56,375 nucleotides of DNA from Saccoglossus kowalevskii (GCF_000003605.2 NW_003107589.1:93974-150348); one strand, 5' to 3'; shown: positions 44,301 to 55,149, counted from the first letter of the stretch. Translations and numbers: made by a program. The notes: generated from the sequence alone by a model not told the origin.

Positions 44301-47300
44301 ATTTGTCAGGAAAACAATGAGATTGATTTTTATTTTACATGTTCTCGTAGATTTAATTTAGCGGCTTTTACTTATCAATGAAAATAACGAAATTATAATT
44401 CAGTTAATAATTAATGCATTCACAGTAAATAAACATCATATGTTTATTACCAGCACTTGCATATGAATTTACAACATTGTTATATTTCTAAATGAATGCT
44501 GTATTTCTTGATGAAGAACCCTGAATTTCAGATTATGACTTTTTATTTCAGTGATTCGTTTAAAAAGTTTGAATGTGTCACGTTTGTTGAGTATGAGCTG
44601 CTCGTTTATGATGAGTGATCGTATGCCTCCATCCCCAGCCTTTCTCCCTTGTTCGTAACTTTTTGGACTCAACCAATATTATTCTGTATATCTGAGCAGC
44701 AGCCCTCCCCCGTTCAACATGCACAATCCCTTACACTAACTTGAAATTTATTTCTTTAGTTATGTTCATATACATGTACATGTAATTTTTATTTTATTCA
44801 TTTCGTCTCTTTTTAATTCCATCAGGAGATTGATCAAGAAGAAGACAATTTTTTAAGGTAAGATAAGATGAAAAGTAGGTACCGGTACATGGCTTTAAAA
44901 TATCAAGTGGAAATAATTTAGTCAATAAATTTATCCCCAATTTGGATGTTTAATCATGTCCTTACTGTATCAACTATCTCTCCCTCAGAATTTATTGATT
45001 GATCTGATAAATAGTATCTTGCCTTTGTTTCTTGAAATGTTAAATCTTTAAAACTGTTTAATTTGTGGTGCTAGTAACCTTTACAATTTGCCAATTTGAA
45101 AGGTATTCATTAGAACAAAATGTCATGAAACGTAATATTACTCAGATAGTAAAGTTAAAACATGGGACCCAATGGGGAAAAAGATCAGACATGATTAATT
45201 CATTTAAAAAAAATTTCTTTGGATTTTTTGAAATACTGAAACAATGTGTCTAACTAATACAAAACAAATAAAAAGAAGGGCTATGAATCTATTTGTAAAG
45301 ATATGGCAGTTTTTGTAGTTTGTCCTATGTTAATACATTGTCTATATAACATGCTCTCACATGAGAATTCCTGCATGCGACTTTCAAAATTGAGTGGCAG
45401 TGAACATTTTTTTTTTTATCGTGCAGATATAGTAATACAGTGTACTGATGCAAAAATGTACGTTATTAATGCTTGGTTTTTAATTATTTTTTGTAGAACA
45501 CCATTACAGGGCCAATTAAATAAATATACAAATGTTATGAAAGGCTGGCAACATAGGTGGTTTGTATTGGATCCTGAGTCTGGGGTATTGGAGTATTACG
45601 TGGTGAGTTTTGGCATCATTCCTTACCTTGGATGAGTTTTTTTCCTATGGTAGTTTTAATGGTTATGGTAGTTTTTTTTTTAAGCTCAATCTCAATGTGA
45701 ACATTTGATTGATAATAATCATGTCTGTTTGATTCATGCTACATGTACATGTATGTGATAAAATCATTGCCAAAAAATAATAAAATTATACGTTAATTTC
45801 AGAATCATGAAGAAAACAAAAAACACAGAGCTAGAGGTTCTGTTCATTTGGGGGTAAGTCACACTGTCTATAATAAACTGTTCTGTGTTGACCTTTTCAC
45901 CATCCTCTTGTTAATCACAAATTCACAAAATAGTTATAGTCTGCACTTTCCTTCAGAAGATTTGGACAAAAATAGACAAATTACTTTGAATGAAAAATTA
46001 AAATTGATTGAAATTTTGTCTGCTAGCTCCAAAATTAGTGTTCATTCCAGAAATATTGAAGAATGTAAGGAAAAAGTGCAGAAAAATTACTACATGTATA
46101 CACATGCTCATACTCATTACCTATAAGTTTATTTTTTTCTAGTGCTGCTGTCAATTTTGTTGAGCTGAGCTTATCATATAATTGACATTGATTGTCCGTC
46201 AACTTTTTACTTTTTCAACTTCTTCTTGTAAACAACAATTTTTATTGCTTTGATAATTGGTGTACCGGTAAATGTGCCTTGGGCCTTTTCTGTTCATTTC
46301 GTGACGATATCTTTAATCTTCTAATTTTGATAAATAGTTTTGTTGATAAATGACATTTTTGACTTCTTGTTGAAAACAGCAAGTCTGATTGCTTTGATAC
46401 TATACATATAGGTACCTCAGGTAGACCTCACTCAGATCTTTTCATTTCTAACAGCGGAGCTATTTCAGCCGAGAGGCTGCTTATCTAAATACTTGTTTCA
46501 TTTGTCAGGGTGCTGTCATATCTCCCAGTGATGAGGACTCGCAGACATTCTCTGTGAATGCAGCTAATGGTGAAATATATCGACTGAGGGCTTCCGATGC
46601 AAAGGAGAGACAACACTGGGTGAACAAATTGAGAGCAGTTACCCAGTACCATACAGAACGCATGGCACAGGTAAACCACATCATACCCAGTATACTGCAC
46701 TATAGTGTTCAGTGATCTTAATTCATTTTATATTGTATTCTATTGTTTTTTTGTCATGTTCAAAATGATTTTCAGTTTTTTGCAAATGTCGTACTGAATA
46801 ACCAAAGGAATTATTCGTTCAAGATTGACTTTGTACTATTCAGACTTGGTTCTAACTTTTTTTTTATCTTCACTAGACTACATCCAGATTGCAACCAACT
46901 CGCCCCGCTAGTTCCTACAATGATGTTGGGCCATTAGTCACCGCACCCGTAGACACGAGAAGACACAGTTCTGGAAGCTTGGGAAGCAAGCCATCACCAG
47001 CTGGAACTCCGGTACAAAGAAGGCGATCAAAACACAAATCTTCGCATTCATTACAGAGGGACGATCCGTTCAAGAATGTTAAAGAGGCGTTGAATAATAT
47101 GGATGAATTACAAAGAGGATTAGCTGAGAATATTGAAGTATGTGCTTTATTTTGATTTGCAACTATTAATTTAAGAACAAATCGTGGGTCATCATATTTA
47201 TACATGTACCAATGTGATATCATATTTTAAAGTCAGTATACATTTCTACAACCATGCAACTGTTTGCTTACACAACATGACATTTTAAAATGTTTAATTA

Positions 47301-50216
47301 TTTTAGTGTTGTGAGTATTGGGCACTAAAAACTTTGTGAAGTACATTGCAATCAGCAAGGTGACATGATGTAATTGTCGTTCAGATACAGCACAACTTGC
47401 TATATACAAAATTAAACTATTCTTGTTATAAAATTACCTTATTTTTGTTCATTTTATTTGCTGGTAAGAGAACAGATTCAGATTCCTTATTTCGGTGTTA
47501 TTTTTTTGTGTTTGTTTAGTTTTAGCCGAATTCAATCCCATGACCGCACTACTAATACATGCAAAACACACGTACGCCACTTGGTGCCTCTGCGTTGTCG
47601 ACAGTCATCTCGATACAAAGTTCTAAAATAAGTGCGTACATTTCTAAATATGATTAGATGGTTGTGGTGGCGTCGGTCTGGTAAAATTTGACATCCAATT
47701 TTCAAAATAAAGTCAGTTCGATGAAGCGATACTGATGCCACATTGTAGCCATAATGAAGCCACAATGAAGCGTAGCGATAACTTTTTAATGTCGCATCAT
47801 TGATGTGATGATGAAGCCATACCAGTGCCATAATGATGCGATGCTGACACAAAGCTGATGCTGAACCGAAGCCAAAGCTTTCGCGAGAACTGTACTGTAC
47901 CTGTGAATAACGATCACCCAAGATTACAGTTAAACCTGTGTATAATGACCATCCATGGTTTCAGTCAAACCTGTATATAACGACCACCCATGGTTTCAGT
48001 CAAACCTGTGTATAACTACCACCCAAGGTTTCAGTCAAACCTGTGTATAACAACCACCCAAGGTTTCAGTCAAACTTGTGTATAACGACCACCCAAGTTT
48101 TCAGTCAAACCTGTGGAAAATGACCACCCTAAGGTTTCAGTCAAACCTGTGTATAACAACCACCCAAAGTTTCTATCAAATCTGTGTATAACAACCACCC
48201 AAGGTTTAGATCACACCTGTGTATAACAACCACCCAAGGTTTCAATCAAACCTGTGTATAACAACCTCCCAATTTTTCAGTCAAACCTGTGAAAAATGAC
48301 CACCCTAAGGTTTCAGTCAAACCTGTGCATAACAACCACCCAAGGTTTCAGTCAAACTTGTGTATAACAACCACCCAAAGTTTCTATCAAATATGTGTAT
48401 AACAACCACCCAAGGTTTCGATCAAACCTGTGTATAACAACCACCCAAGGTTTCAGTCAAACCTGTGTATAACAACCATCCAAGGTTTCAATCAAACCTG
48501 TGTATAACAACCACCCAAGGTTTCAGTCAAACTTGTGTATAACAACCACCCAAAGTTTCTATCAAATATGTGTATAACAACCACATAAGGTTTAGATCAA
48601 ACCTGTGTACATGTGTGACAACCACCCAAGGTTTCGATCAAACCTGTGTATAACAACCACCCAAGGTTTCAGTCAAACCTGTGTATAACGACCACCCAAG
48701 GTTTTTATTCCCTATTGTATGTTCATGTAGTGTTAGTATGGGGACTTTATACAATTTCACCTCTGTTATTAGATTTACATAATTTTTCCCTAAATTGCAT
48801 TTAAATTGATCGACTGGCGACCATTTTGTTTTAACCAATGCTGTTTCAGTATTGTCTCTGAAATACATATATATTGTACCCTGAGCAAACTTCACACATA
48901 CACTGTACATCATGCCATACATTCATAATCAAATTGAATTGAATTGAAGAATTGAATTGGCTGAATAGTGGTTATTTTAGTGATAAAATTTATGTAAATC
49001 ATGCATTTCTGTCATTCCCCAACTGTTCCTTAGTCATGCATGGATGCATTTCATACATTTGAGATAATGGGACCTTGGACCACAGAACTTTGTCTTTCAG
49101 ATCAGATTGAAATGACTGACTGGTGGTCATTTTGTGTCATTGAATACTGTTTTGGAGCCATACACTGTGTCCATGCCAGCCACAGACCATTTATTCGACC
49201 AAAGCCTCAACATTAACCCTTGGCAGATTTCACCACGATTTACTGTATGTTGCACGCTCTCAAACGATTATAAGATTCACCTCGGCTCATTTGCATCAGA
49301 ACTCATGATAGAAACGACACATTACTTGGTGAATTTAAAATGGTGGAATATAGAAATGAATGCATCGTTAGCTTTTTTCCTGTGAAAAATGCTGTATGTG
49401 AGGGAAATGATGTTTTTGTTGCAATGAAGACTGGGTCAGGCAGGTCAGTATATTATTAGTTTTGACAGTTTTGTCAGTTTACTAAAACACGGCTTGCACA
49501 AATATTTAGACATTCCATCGTCTTTGTTCAATTGCCCACCATTTTCAACGTTGGAAATTTGGAAAACAAGTCAACAAAATGTGCTGAGAGGAAGCATTGG
49601 TGGTTACTGTATGCAGGGCAATGAGCTTAGAGGGGACACTGGTGTTCACTGTATACAGGGCAATGAGCTTAGAGGGAACACTGGTGTTCACTGTATATAG
49701 GGCAATGAGCTTAGAGGGAACACTGGTGTTCACTGTATATAGGGCAATGAGCTTAGAGGGAACACTGGTGTTCACTGTATACAGGGCAATGAGCTTAGAA
49801 GGAACAATGGTGGTCACTATATACAGGGCTTAGAGGAAACACTGGTGTTCACTGTATACAGGGCAATGAGCTTAGAGGGAACACTGGTGTTCACTGTATA
49901 CAGGGCAATGAGCTTAGAAGGAACAATGGTGGTCACTATATACAGGGCTTAGAGGAAACACTGGTGTTCACTGTATACAGGGCAATGAGCTTAGAGGGAA
50001 CACTGGTGGTCACTGTATACAGGGCAATGAGCTTAGAGGGAACACTGGTGGTCACTGTATACAGGTTTGACTGTAAGCAAAAAAAAATGCCTACTCACCT
50101 TTTCAATTTTATACAATGAGAGTCATTCGACATGAAATCTTAGTTGCCTGAATTATTGATATGTTTTGTTGTAGGGGCTTCCACATTCAGGACATCATAT
50201 CAATGCGCTGGATCAT
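32238..50216 (+). CDS. OSBPL11: Oxysterol-binding protein-related protein 10/11-like, N-terminal 7 exons
   Basis: Spliced plus-strand gene: exons 32238-32342, 44826-44857, 45497-45602, 45803-45853, 46509-46670, 46877-47137, 50175-50216. Phases agree throughout: 759 nt, 253 residues. Residues 1-46 form a Rab-effector-like helix; about 47-150 are a complete PH domain, with [17 protein letters not shown] at the start, [19 protein letters not shown] in the middle and the invariant Trp in ERQHWVNKL. Then comes a Ser/Arg/Lys-rich linker and [12 protein letters not shown], matching the PTSGHLSSLDQ segment of ORP10/11. ORPs move sterols or phosphatidylserine/PI4P at membrane contacts; the PH domain targets phosphoinositides. 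The ORD lipid-binding domain must lie beyond 56375. The protein is closest to vertebrate OSBPL10/OSBPL11 and I cannot separate the two; an invertebrate single-copy ancestor is likely. Symbol given for the closer family name only. Confidence 0.88.
33653..33888. mobile_element. TTAA-flanked MITE, copy 3
   Basis: TTAACCTTTTCACCACCAG at the left and CTGGTGGTGATAATTTAA at the right; same internal sequence as the other copies. In OSBPL-like intron 1. Confidence 0.8.
34440..37210 (+). mobile_element. Dispersed repeat, copy B, with extra 5' monomers
   Basis: Second copy of the 2790-4752 element, in OSBPL-like intron 1. It carries three tandem monomers of about 270 bp at its left end (near 34440, 34740, 34975), each ending CC(G/A)TTGCCAT-like/CATGGCAACAGCC, where copy A has one. 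The right end again stops after tatatagggtatata, defining the element's 3' boundary. Interrupted by the N gap. Confidence 0.75.
36625..36674. other. Assembly gap (50 N), probably false
   Basis: Fifty N. The 25 bases before it and the bases after it repeat the same text (tttcgtacagt-gcgtaaacattgct), and copy A at about 4230-4270 is continuous there. The flanks are therefore probably unmerged overlapping ends. Confidence 0.85.
37433..37858. mobile_element. Nonautonomous element with about 32-bp inverted termini
   Basis: Left end AGGCCAATCTTTATTATCCC then TTGTTTCGCGAAC; the right end, read in reverse, is AAGGCCAGACTTTTTTTATT then CCTTGTTTCTCAAG. These are imperfect inverted termini flanking 360 bp with three CGCCCGCCG-type words. 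No transposase. OSBPL-like intron 1. Confidence 0.6.
40813..40940. repeat. Large imperfect fold-back (42-bp arms)
   Basis: Arms 40813-40854 and 40899-40940 pair over 42 bp with about six mismatches; the pairing GTAC-GCGG / CCGC-GTAC extends it inward. The loop of about 36-44 nt is GC-rich. It could be a fold-back transposon relic or, if transcribed with the OSBPL-like intron, a hairpin RNA. Confidence 0.65.
42220..42560. repeat. Monomers of the GACGATATCTT family
   Basis: Contains catttcatgatggtatctta, aatctctaattttgattaat and the following cttggccgattttgtt stretch, aligning loosely with 55150-55560. OSBPL-like intron 1. Confidence 0.4.
44217..44427. mobile_element. TACTGTAAA-ended MITE, copy 2
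   Basis: Begins TACTGTAAACCATTTACTTT and ends aatgcattcacagta; same family as 19467-19677. OSBPL-like intron 1, 400 bp before the microexon. Confidence 0.6.
44826..44857 (+). CDS. OSBPL11: OSBPL-like exon 2: 32-nt microexon
   Basis: Codes [10 protein letters not shown] plus two bases of Arg, between acceptor ccatcag and donor gtaagata. Phase 0 in, 2 out, exactly bridging exon 1 and the PH exon. It extends the charged helix of exon 1 (KRAK + EIDQEED). Confidence 0.72.
45497..45602 (+). CDS. OSBPL11: OSBPL-like exon 3: PH domain start
   Basis: 106 nt, phase 2 in, 0 out. Encodes [18 protein letters not shown], then [18 protein letters not shown] strands 1-3. NVMKGWQxRWFVLD is nearer ORP9 wording, while LEYxV is ORP10/11-like. 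Acceptor ttttttgtag, donor gtgagttt. Confidence 0.9.
45803..45853 (+). CDS. OSBPL11: OSBPL-like exon 4: PH domain middle
   Basis: 51 nt, phase 0 both sides. [17 protein letters not shown] corresponds to the basic PH loop and strand (RGTLQLAG in ORP11). Acceptor taatttcag, donor gtaagtc. Confidence 0.87.
45889..46110 (-). mobile_element. Degenerate inverted copy of the TTAA MITE
   Basis: Reads as the reverse complement of copies 1-3 (gaccttttcaccatcctc at its left, then tagtctgcactttccttcag and tccagaaatattgaag). Its ends are decayed. In the intron after OSBPL-like exon 4. The open frame across it is not a gene. Confidence 0.65.
46190..46450. repeat. Monomers of the GACGATATCTT family
   Basis: Two monomers: cttcttgtaaacaacaattt, tttcgtgacgatatctttaa, then cttcttgttgaaaacagcaa. 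Between OSBPL-like exons 4 and 5. Confidence 0.5.
46509..46670 (+). CDS. OSBPL11: OSBPL-like exon 5: PH domain end
   Basis: 162 nt, phase 0 both sides. [19 protein letters not shown] and [15 protein letters not shown] are almost identical to ORP10/11. The Trp of HWVNKL is the invariant PH C-terminal helix residue. Ends YHTERMAQ before gtaaac. Confidence 0.93.
46877..47137 (+). CDS. OSBPL11: OSBPL-like exon 6: Ser/Arg-rich linker and helix
   Basis: 261 nt, phase 0 both sides. Low-complexity linker ([25 protein letters not shown]) likely phosphorylated, then [18 protein letters not shown], matching the REMMSHAEGQQRDL helix of ORP10/11. Confidence 0.88.
47905..48705. repeat. 35-bp minisatellite, about 23 units
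   Basis: Unit about AACCTGTGTATAACAACCAC then CCAAGGTTTCAGTCA, with variants (cgaccaccc, tttctatcaaat). In the intron between OSBPL-like exons 6 and 7. Confidence 0.93.
49592..50066. repeat. 42-bp minisatellite, about 11 units
   Basis: Unit about TGGTGTTCACTGTATACAGG then GCAATGAGCTTAGAGGGAACAC; two units lack the GCAATGA portion. It ends about 110 bp before OSBPL-like exon 7. Open frames across it are periodic artefacts. Confidence 0.93.
50175..50216 (+). CDS. OSBPL11: OSBPL-like exon 7: small SGHxxxLD exon (last seen)
   Basis: 42 nt, phase 0 both sides. [14 protein letters not shown] matches LPTSGHLSSLDQ of ORP11. Acceptor tgttgtag, donor gtaagtat. The expected next exon (DLLxLKATS-like) was not found before 56375. 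Confidence 0.82.
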
Positions 50217-51252
50217 GTAAGTATCAAACTCAAGTTCATCCTGAAAATAGAGTAAATTTCATCTGGAATTGTGTTAAGCCTGAATTATAGCCCCCCCTCC
50301 CCATTTTGAATTCTAGGGACAACCTGGGCCAAGAAGTGGTTTCATTAAAGATACACTATTAAATATTGTCAATTTTCTTTTCATATCTTCTTGATTCCTA
50401 TCTGAATACACTGTATGCAGTTAAATACTAGGAATCAGTGATTGACATCTAGCCTGCATGTCAGGCCTTGCCTGTTGCATGATAAAACCTGTCAAAAATA
50501 AAACACTTAGGGCTGAACGATTTGTTGGTTTTATGGAGGTCTTCAATATAATTAAGTCCATGTAGAAAGAAGGACAAAAATCGTTTTCACAATAGATGAA
50601 TGGATGTTGTATAATAGATTGACATTCTACAATTGCTTGTTATTTACCAGTATTCTGTCTTGAACAAATAGCGCCCTCGATTTCCCCTACAATAGGTTCA
50701 TTTACTAATTTTCAGTAACAGCGCCCTCTATATCTTTTGTATGAAATTTTGTATGCTTTGAGTGGATGCCTGTTGTGTTCAAAATGGATGCTTATTTTTC
50801 ATGGTATTTCTTCTTACACTGACTGCCAATAACATACATACATGTATTGTCTCAATTCATTATTATATTTTCTCCATACCCAATTTCGGAACCTGTTCCC
50901 TGATTTCTGACACAATTCTGTAAATGATCAAATTAGGCATTCTTTAGATGTTCTTTATGTGTTTCTTCTGAAGTTGATTTTCACTGCTAGGTATTCGTAA
51001 CTGTTGGTGTTTTGGTGAAATCTACTTTTCTTCAAATTTGCTTCAACTCCCTGTCTTTAGGACCTCAGTCACGTTTTCACCTCTATAAATTTTTACTTTC
51101 AGTGAATCACAAAATTCCTGAAATGTGGTTGTCAAAAACACAGAATGTATCTAGGATTTCGTTGACATATCATTATAATGAATTTTTTGATGGAGGTGTA
51201 AAAAACACCAAGTGAATTTGTCGCTGTTATAATATTTGTTCCTGACTAGCTA

Positions 51253-51425
51253 ATACTATAAAACCATGTATTTTCACGGATGTCCTAATTTCACTATTTA
51301 GATGTTTTGAGCAGGGTTTTAATTCCCGAACTTGGCAGGAATACAGTGAGTTTAATATGTTGTTATTCTACAAGTTCACATGGATTTAATCTAGCAAATT
51401 TCACTTATCAATGGAAAAAAAATGT
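51253..51425. mobile_element. Partial TACTGTAAA-family MITE
   Basis: Contains the family's internal blocks (tttcacggatgtcctaatttc, cagggttttaattc, ttcacttatcaatgga) with eroded ends. Confidence 0.5.
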
Positions 51426-51702
51426 GTTCTTTTATTATATATTGACTATACTGTACTTCGGCTCAGATTAGAATTGCTTCAGGAACATGATCTGTTGCCA
51501 TCACATGTTGTAGCTTGACACAAATTATTATAAATATGTCAAAAGATAATTGTCCACAAAATGAATTCTTGTTGAAATGAAGTTTAATATAACGTGGGTG
51601 TGTATTGCAAATAATAATGTGACTAGGGAGCTCTTGTATAGCCCCCTAGGCTACAATTAATCATGTTGAGTGCCTTTTACTCATAAAATAATTTCATAAC
51701 AG

Positions 51703-51735
51703 AATTTGTTGTCCATCCATCACCATATAGCCAAT
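51703..51735 (+). CDS. Possible 33-nt cassette exon of the OSBPL-like gene
   Basis: Between acceptor cataacag and donor gtaagtct is an 11-codon open stretch, NLLSIHHHIAN, phase 0 both sides, so it would fit after exon 7 without frame loss. The HH-I-N wording echoes exon 7. No family match supports it; chance occurrence is quite possible. Confidence 0.2.
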
Positions 51736-51886
51736 GTAAGTCTTTTTTTTTCTATTTTGATGGTTTCATTTCAAATTACCGATATGGTGTTTCTATTGAA
51801 TTGCTGTGGTTTTCAGTTTAGAGAGAACATTGGTTTACCATTGCGTTTGGTTAAACATACAGAGAAATTGTTTATTTGTTTCAAAT

Positions 51887-52067
51887 TACTGTAAAAGTAT
51901 ATATTTTAACTGCCATTTAATATCACTATTTTTATATACTGGTATTAAATGCATATTCACTGGGTTTTAAGTTGTAGTTTGACATTTTCATGTGAATTTA
52001 GTGGACTTTACTTGTCAGCAAAAATAGAGAAATTAAAACCCAGCAAATATTTAATGCATTTACAGTA
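51887..52067. mobile_element. TACTGTAAA-ended MITE, copy 3
   Basis: Begins TACTGTAAAAG and ends atgcatttacagta, with cactgggttttaag and aattaaaacccagc inside. A partial relative lies at about 51253-51425. Confidence 0.65.
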
Positions 52068-52996
52068 CTTATATTGCTTGTGAGAGAGATTCCTTCAACT
52101 TATATAAATTACACGGCAGATTTATTAACTGTCATATTTTTCATATATATCTTGTAATATTAATTTTAATAATAATTCTTACTGTACTTGAATGACAGTG
52201 GTTGATTTTTCAACAAGGTGAAATATACAGTGTATACTGTCATATTTAAATTATCCCTTTTCACCTTGCATCACTCTCAGATAGAATCATACAATGCCCT
52301 TATTGAAGCGTATGAATAATCTATTCAATGTTTGCTTAACTAAATACTATGTTCATTTTTAATCAATATTTCTGAGTCAGTTTATAATTGACAAATTTTG
52401 ACAGATGTTTTTTGGTTAATATTGGGTTCATTATATTCAGTGGCTATGCGTTTGGAAAGCTGTTGTTTTATGAACAATGTGCTTTTAAAAATTATAAATA
52501 AGTAAATAAATAATCCCCTACTTATAAATTTCTTTTGTTGTTAGAATTTTGTTACTCATTCTTCTGCCCAACATTTTGACATTCACTCATGACTGATTCT
52601 TTCATTTGTTTTCAATTCGTATTGCTTGGAGTCTTTGATTGAAATACTGAGAATAAGAAATAAGTTCTGGTCTGCTTGTATCGTGAAATATGATTATTAT
52701 TGATAATAGTGTGGAAAAGGTTAATCAGGAATGTTGTCCCAGTGATGACTGGAAAATTAATGGTGTATGACTTCAATATGCATTTTTATTTTATTTAATA
52801 CCCTGTGACCAAATTCACTAAAATGATGTCTAGATATTTCAGGGTTTCACTGTATTTGATGAATCTTGATTTTTTTCTGATTTTGGTAGGTTTACACATT
52901 ATTAATTGCAGCATAATGTGATGACTGATGATTTAATGTTTTCATTGATGTAGTAGATTCAGTATATAATGAATACTAATTTGAAGTGTCACAGTC

Positions 52997-54270
52997 ATGC
53001 TCCTTCGTGTTCCAGACAACCTCCTAGGTAGTGTTCCATTAGATGTCTTCGGCAGTGTCCCAGACGCCGTCCTAGGCGTTGTCCTAGGCATCGTCACAGC
53101 CGATGTCTTAGGTCGTGTTCCAATCGACATCCTATGCAGTGTCCCAGCCGATGTCTTAAGCGGCCTCCCAAGCAACGATCTAGGCGGTGTCCTAGTCGAT
53201 GTCTTAGGCGGTGTTCAAAGCGACGTGCTATGCAGTGTCCCAGCCGGTGTCTTAGGCAGTGTTCAAAGCGACGTGCTATGCAGTGTCCCAGCTGATGTCT
53301 TAGGTGGTGTCCAAATCGACGTGCTAAGCAGTGTCCCAGTTGATGTCTTAGGCGGTGTCCAAAGCGACGTGCTATGCAGTGTCCCAGCCGATGTCTCAGG
53401 CGGTCTCCCAAGCAACGATCTAGGCGGTGTCCTAGCCGATGTTTTAGGCGGTGTTCAAAGCGACGTGCTATGCAGTGTCCCAGCCGATGTCTTAAGCCGT
53501 CTCCCAAGCAACGATCTAGGCGGTGTCCTAGCCGATGTCTTAGGTGGTGTTAAAAGCGACGTGCTATGCAGTGTCCCAGCCGATGTCTTAGGCGATGTCC
53601 AAAGCGACGTGCTATGCAGTGTTCTAGCCGATGTCTTAGGTGGTGTCCCAAGCAACGATCTAGGCGGTGTCCTAGCCGATGTTTTAGGCGGTGTCCAAAG
53701 TGACGTGCTATGCAGTGTCCCAGCCGATGTCTTAAGCCGTCTCCCAAGCAACGATCTAGGCGGTGTCCTAGCCGATGTCTTAGGCGATGTTCAAAATGAC
53801 ATGCTATGCAGTGTCCTAGCCGATGTCTTTAATAGGCGGTGTCCAAAGCAATGTGCTATGCAGTGTCCCAGCCGATGTCTTAGGTGGTGTCCCAAGCAAC
53901 GATCTAGGCGGTGTCCTAGCTGATGTTAGGTGGGGTTCAAAGCGACGTGCAATGCAGTGTCCCAGCCGATGTCTTAAGCTATCTCCCAAGCAACGATCTA
54001 GGCGGTGTTCTAGCCGATGTCTTAGGCCATGTCCAAAGCGACGTGCTATGCAGTGTCCTAGCCGATGTCTTAGGCGGTCTCCCAAGCAACGATCTAGGCG
54101 GTGTCCTAGCCGATGTCTTAGGCGATGTTCAAAGCGAAGTGCTATGCAGTGTCCCAGCCGATGTCTTAGGCCGTCTCCCAAGCAACGATCTAGGCGGTGT
54201 CCTAGCCGTTGTCTTAGGCCGTGTTCTAAGCGACGTGCTATGCAGTGTCCCAGCCGATGTCTTAAGCTGA
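52997..54270. repeat. 24-bp minisatellite with 96-bp higher-order units
   Basis: GC-richer block built from 24-bp modules (gtcccagccgatgtcttagg..., gtccaaagcgacgtgctatg..., ctcccaagcaacgatctagg...) arranged mostly as 48- and 96-bp composites. It has a 308-codon frame from 52997 (DVLGGVQS, DVLCSVPA, DLGGVLA modules) and further open frames on minus. No family, splice or codon evidence for a gene, so treated as satellite. Confidence 0.9.
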
Positions 54271-55149
54271 AGTATTGATCAATAGAAAATTATTTCCATT
54301 TGGTCCTAAATTATCAAAAACAATATTGAACAAATCGTGAAATTTTGTAGCAGGCAAAATTATCCTGGGGTTGTACCACACAAAACTTTGTCTTCAAGAA
54401 TGCCATCAAATTATGTAATTGCAACAATTACTAGTAGCAAAAAATAAGCACAGAATTCTAACTGTGGCTCTAACATGTATATGGTAGCATTTCAAATATT
54501 CTAAATATTGATGATTTTATACAAATATTTACTGTGTTTGATGAGATGCCAAATAAGGCATTGTTTATTACCTGCTTTGCAAAACTACACTCTCAGATAT
54601 TACTGAATCACATTCTACCGATTTACAGCATTGTTAGAATTTGTTATGGTATAAACTATATTCGCAAATGACAAATATTCATGAAATTTTGCAAAATTTG
54701 AACTTAGAATTGTGCAAAACTACATGTACATTCTCACAAATTACAGAATTGCAAACTTTCTAGCTATTCACAGCATGCATTATTGTGTGTGGCATGTAAT
54801 TGTACTCCTTGATAATACAATGCATTTAATATTGCAAGTTGTATCATAATTTATTTCATTATTTGTCAAAATAAAAAGACACCCATGAGGGGAATGTGTC
54901 ATTACCTTATATAGTCGTGCCACATGACAAGGCATCTAATAATCTAATTAATATCAGTGAGTGGCTATGTACAGCAGTTTGAATTAATTTTACAAAGTGA
55001 ATTGAATCTGTAATCCACATAATGAAATGAGGTGGAAGATTTTTTGAGATGCTTGTCAATATATATAAAAAAAAAAAATAATTGGAATGGTTGGAAATAA
55101 CAATTTCCAAAAATAAATGTTGATATAGTTGATTCATATAATTATCTTT

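Larger units (their letters stand above)
32343..44825 (+). other. OSBPL-like intron 1 (12.5 kb)
   Basis: Contains, in order: nothing recognised at 32343-33652, the TTAA MITE (33653), repeat copy B with the N gap (34440-37210), the long-TIR element (37433), mostly featureless AT-rich DNA at 37860-40800 (with an A/T tract near 39120), the fold-back (40813), unclassified AT-rich DNA with GACGATATCTT monomers, and a MITE at 44217. No further exon seen. Confidence 0.75.

Noticed and set aside
45848-46126. 92-codon plus frame
   Set aside because: Runs across the inverted TTAA MITE copy; not coding.
54280-55140. Search for the next ORP exon (DLLxLKATS-like)
   Set aside because: No frame with this pattern between 50217 and 55850.
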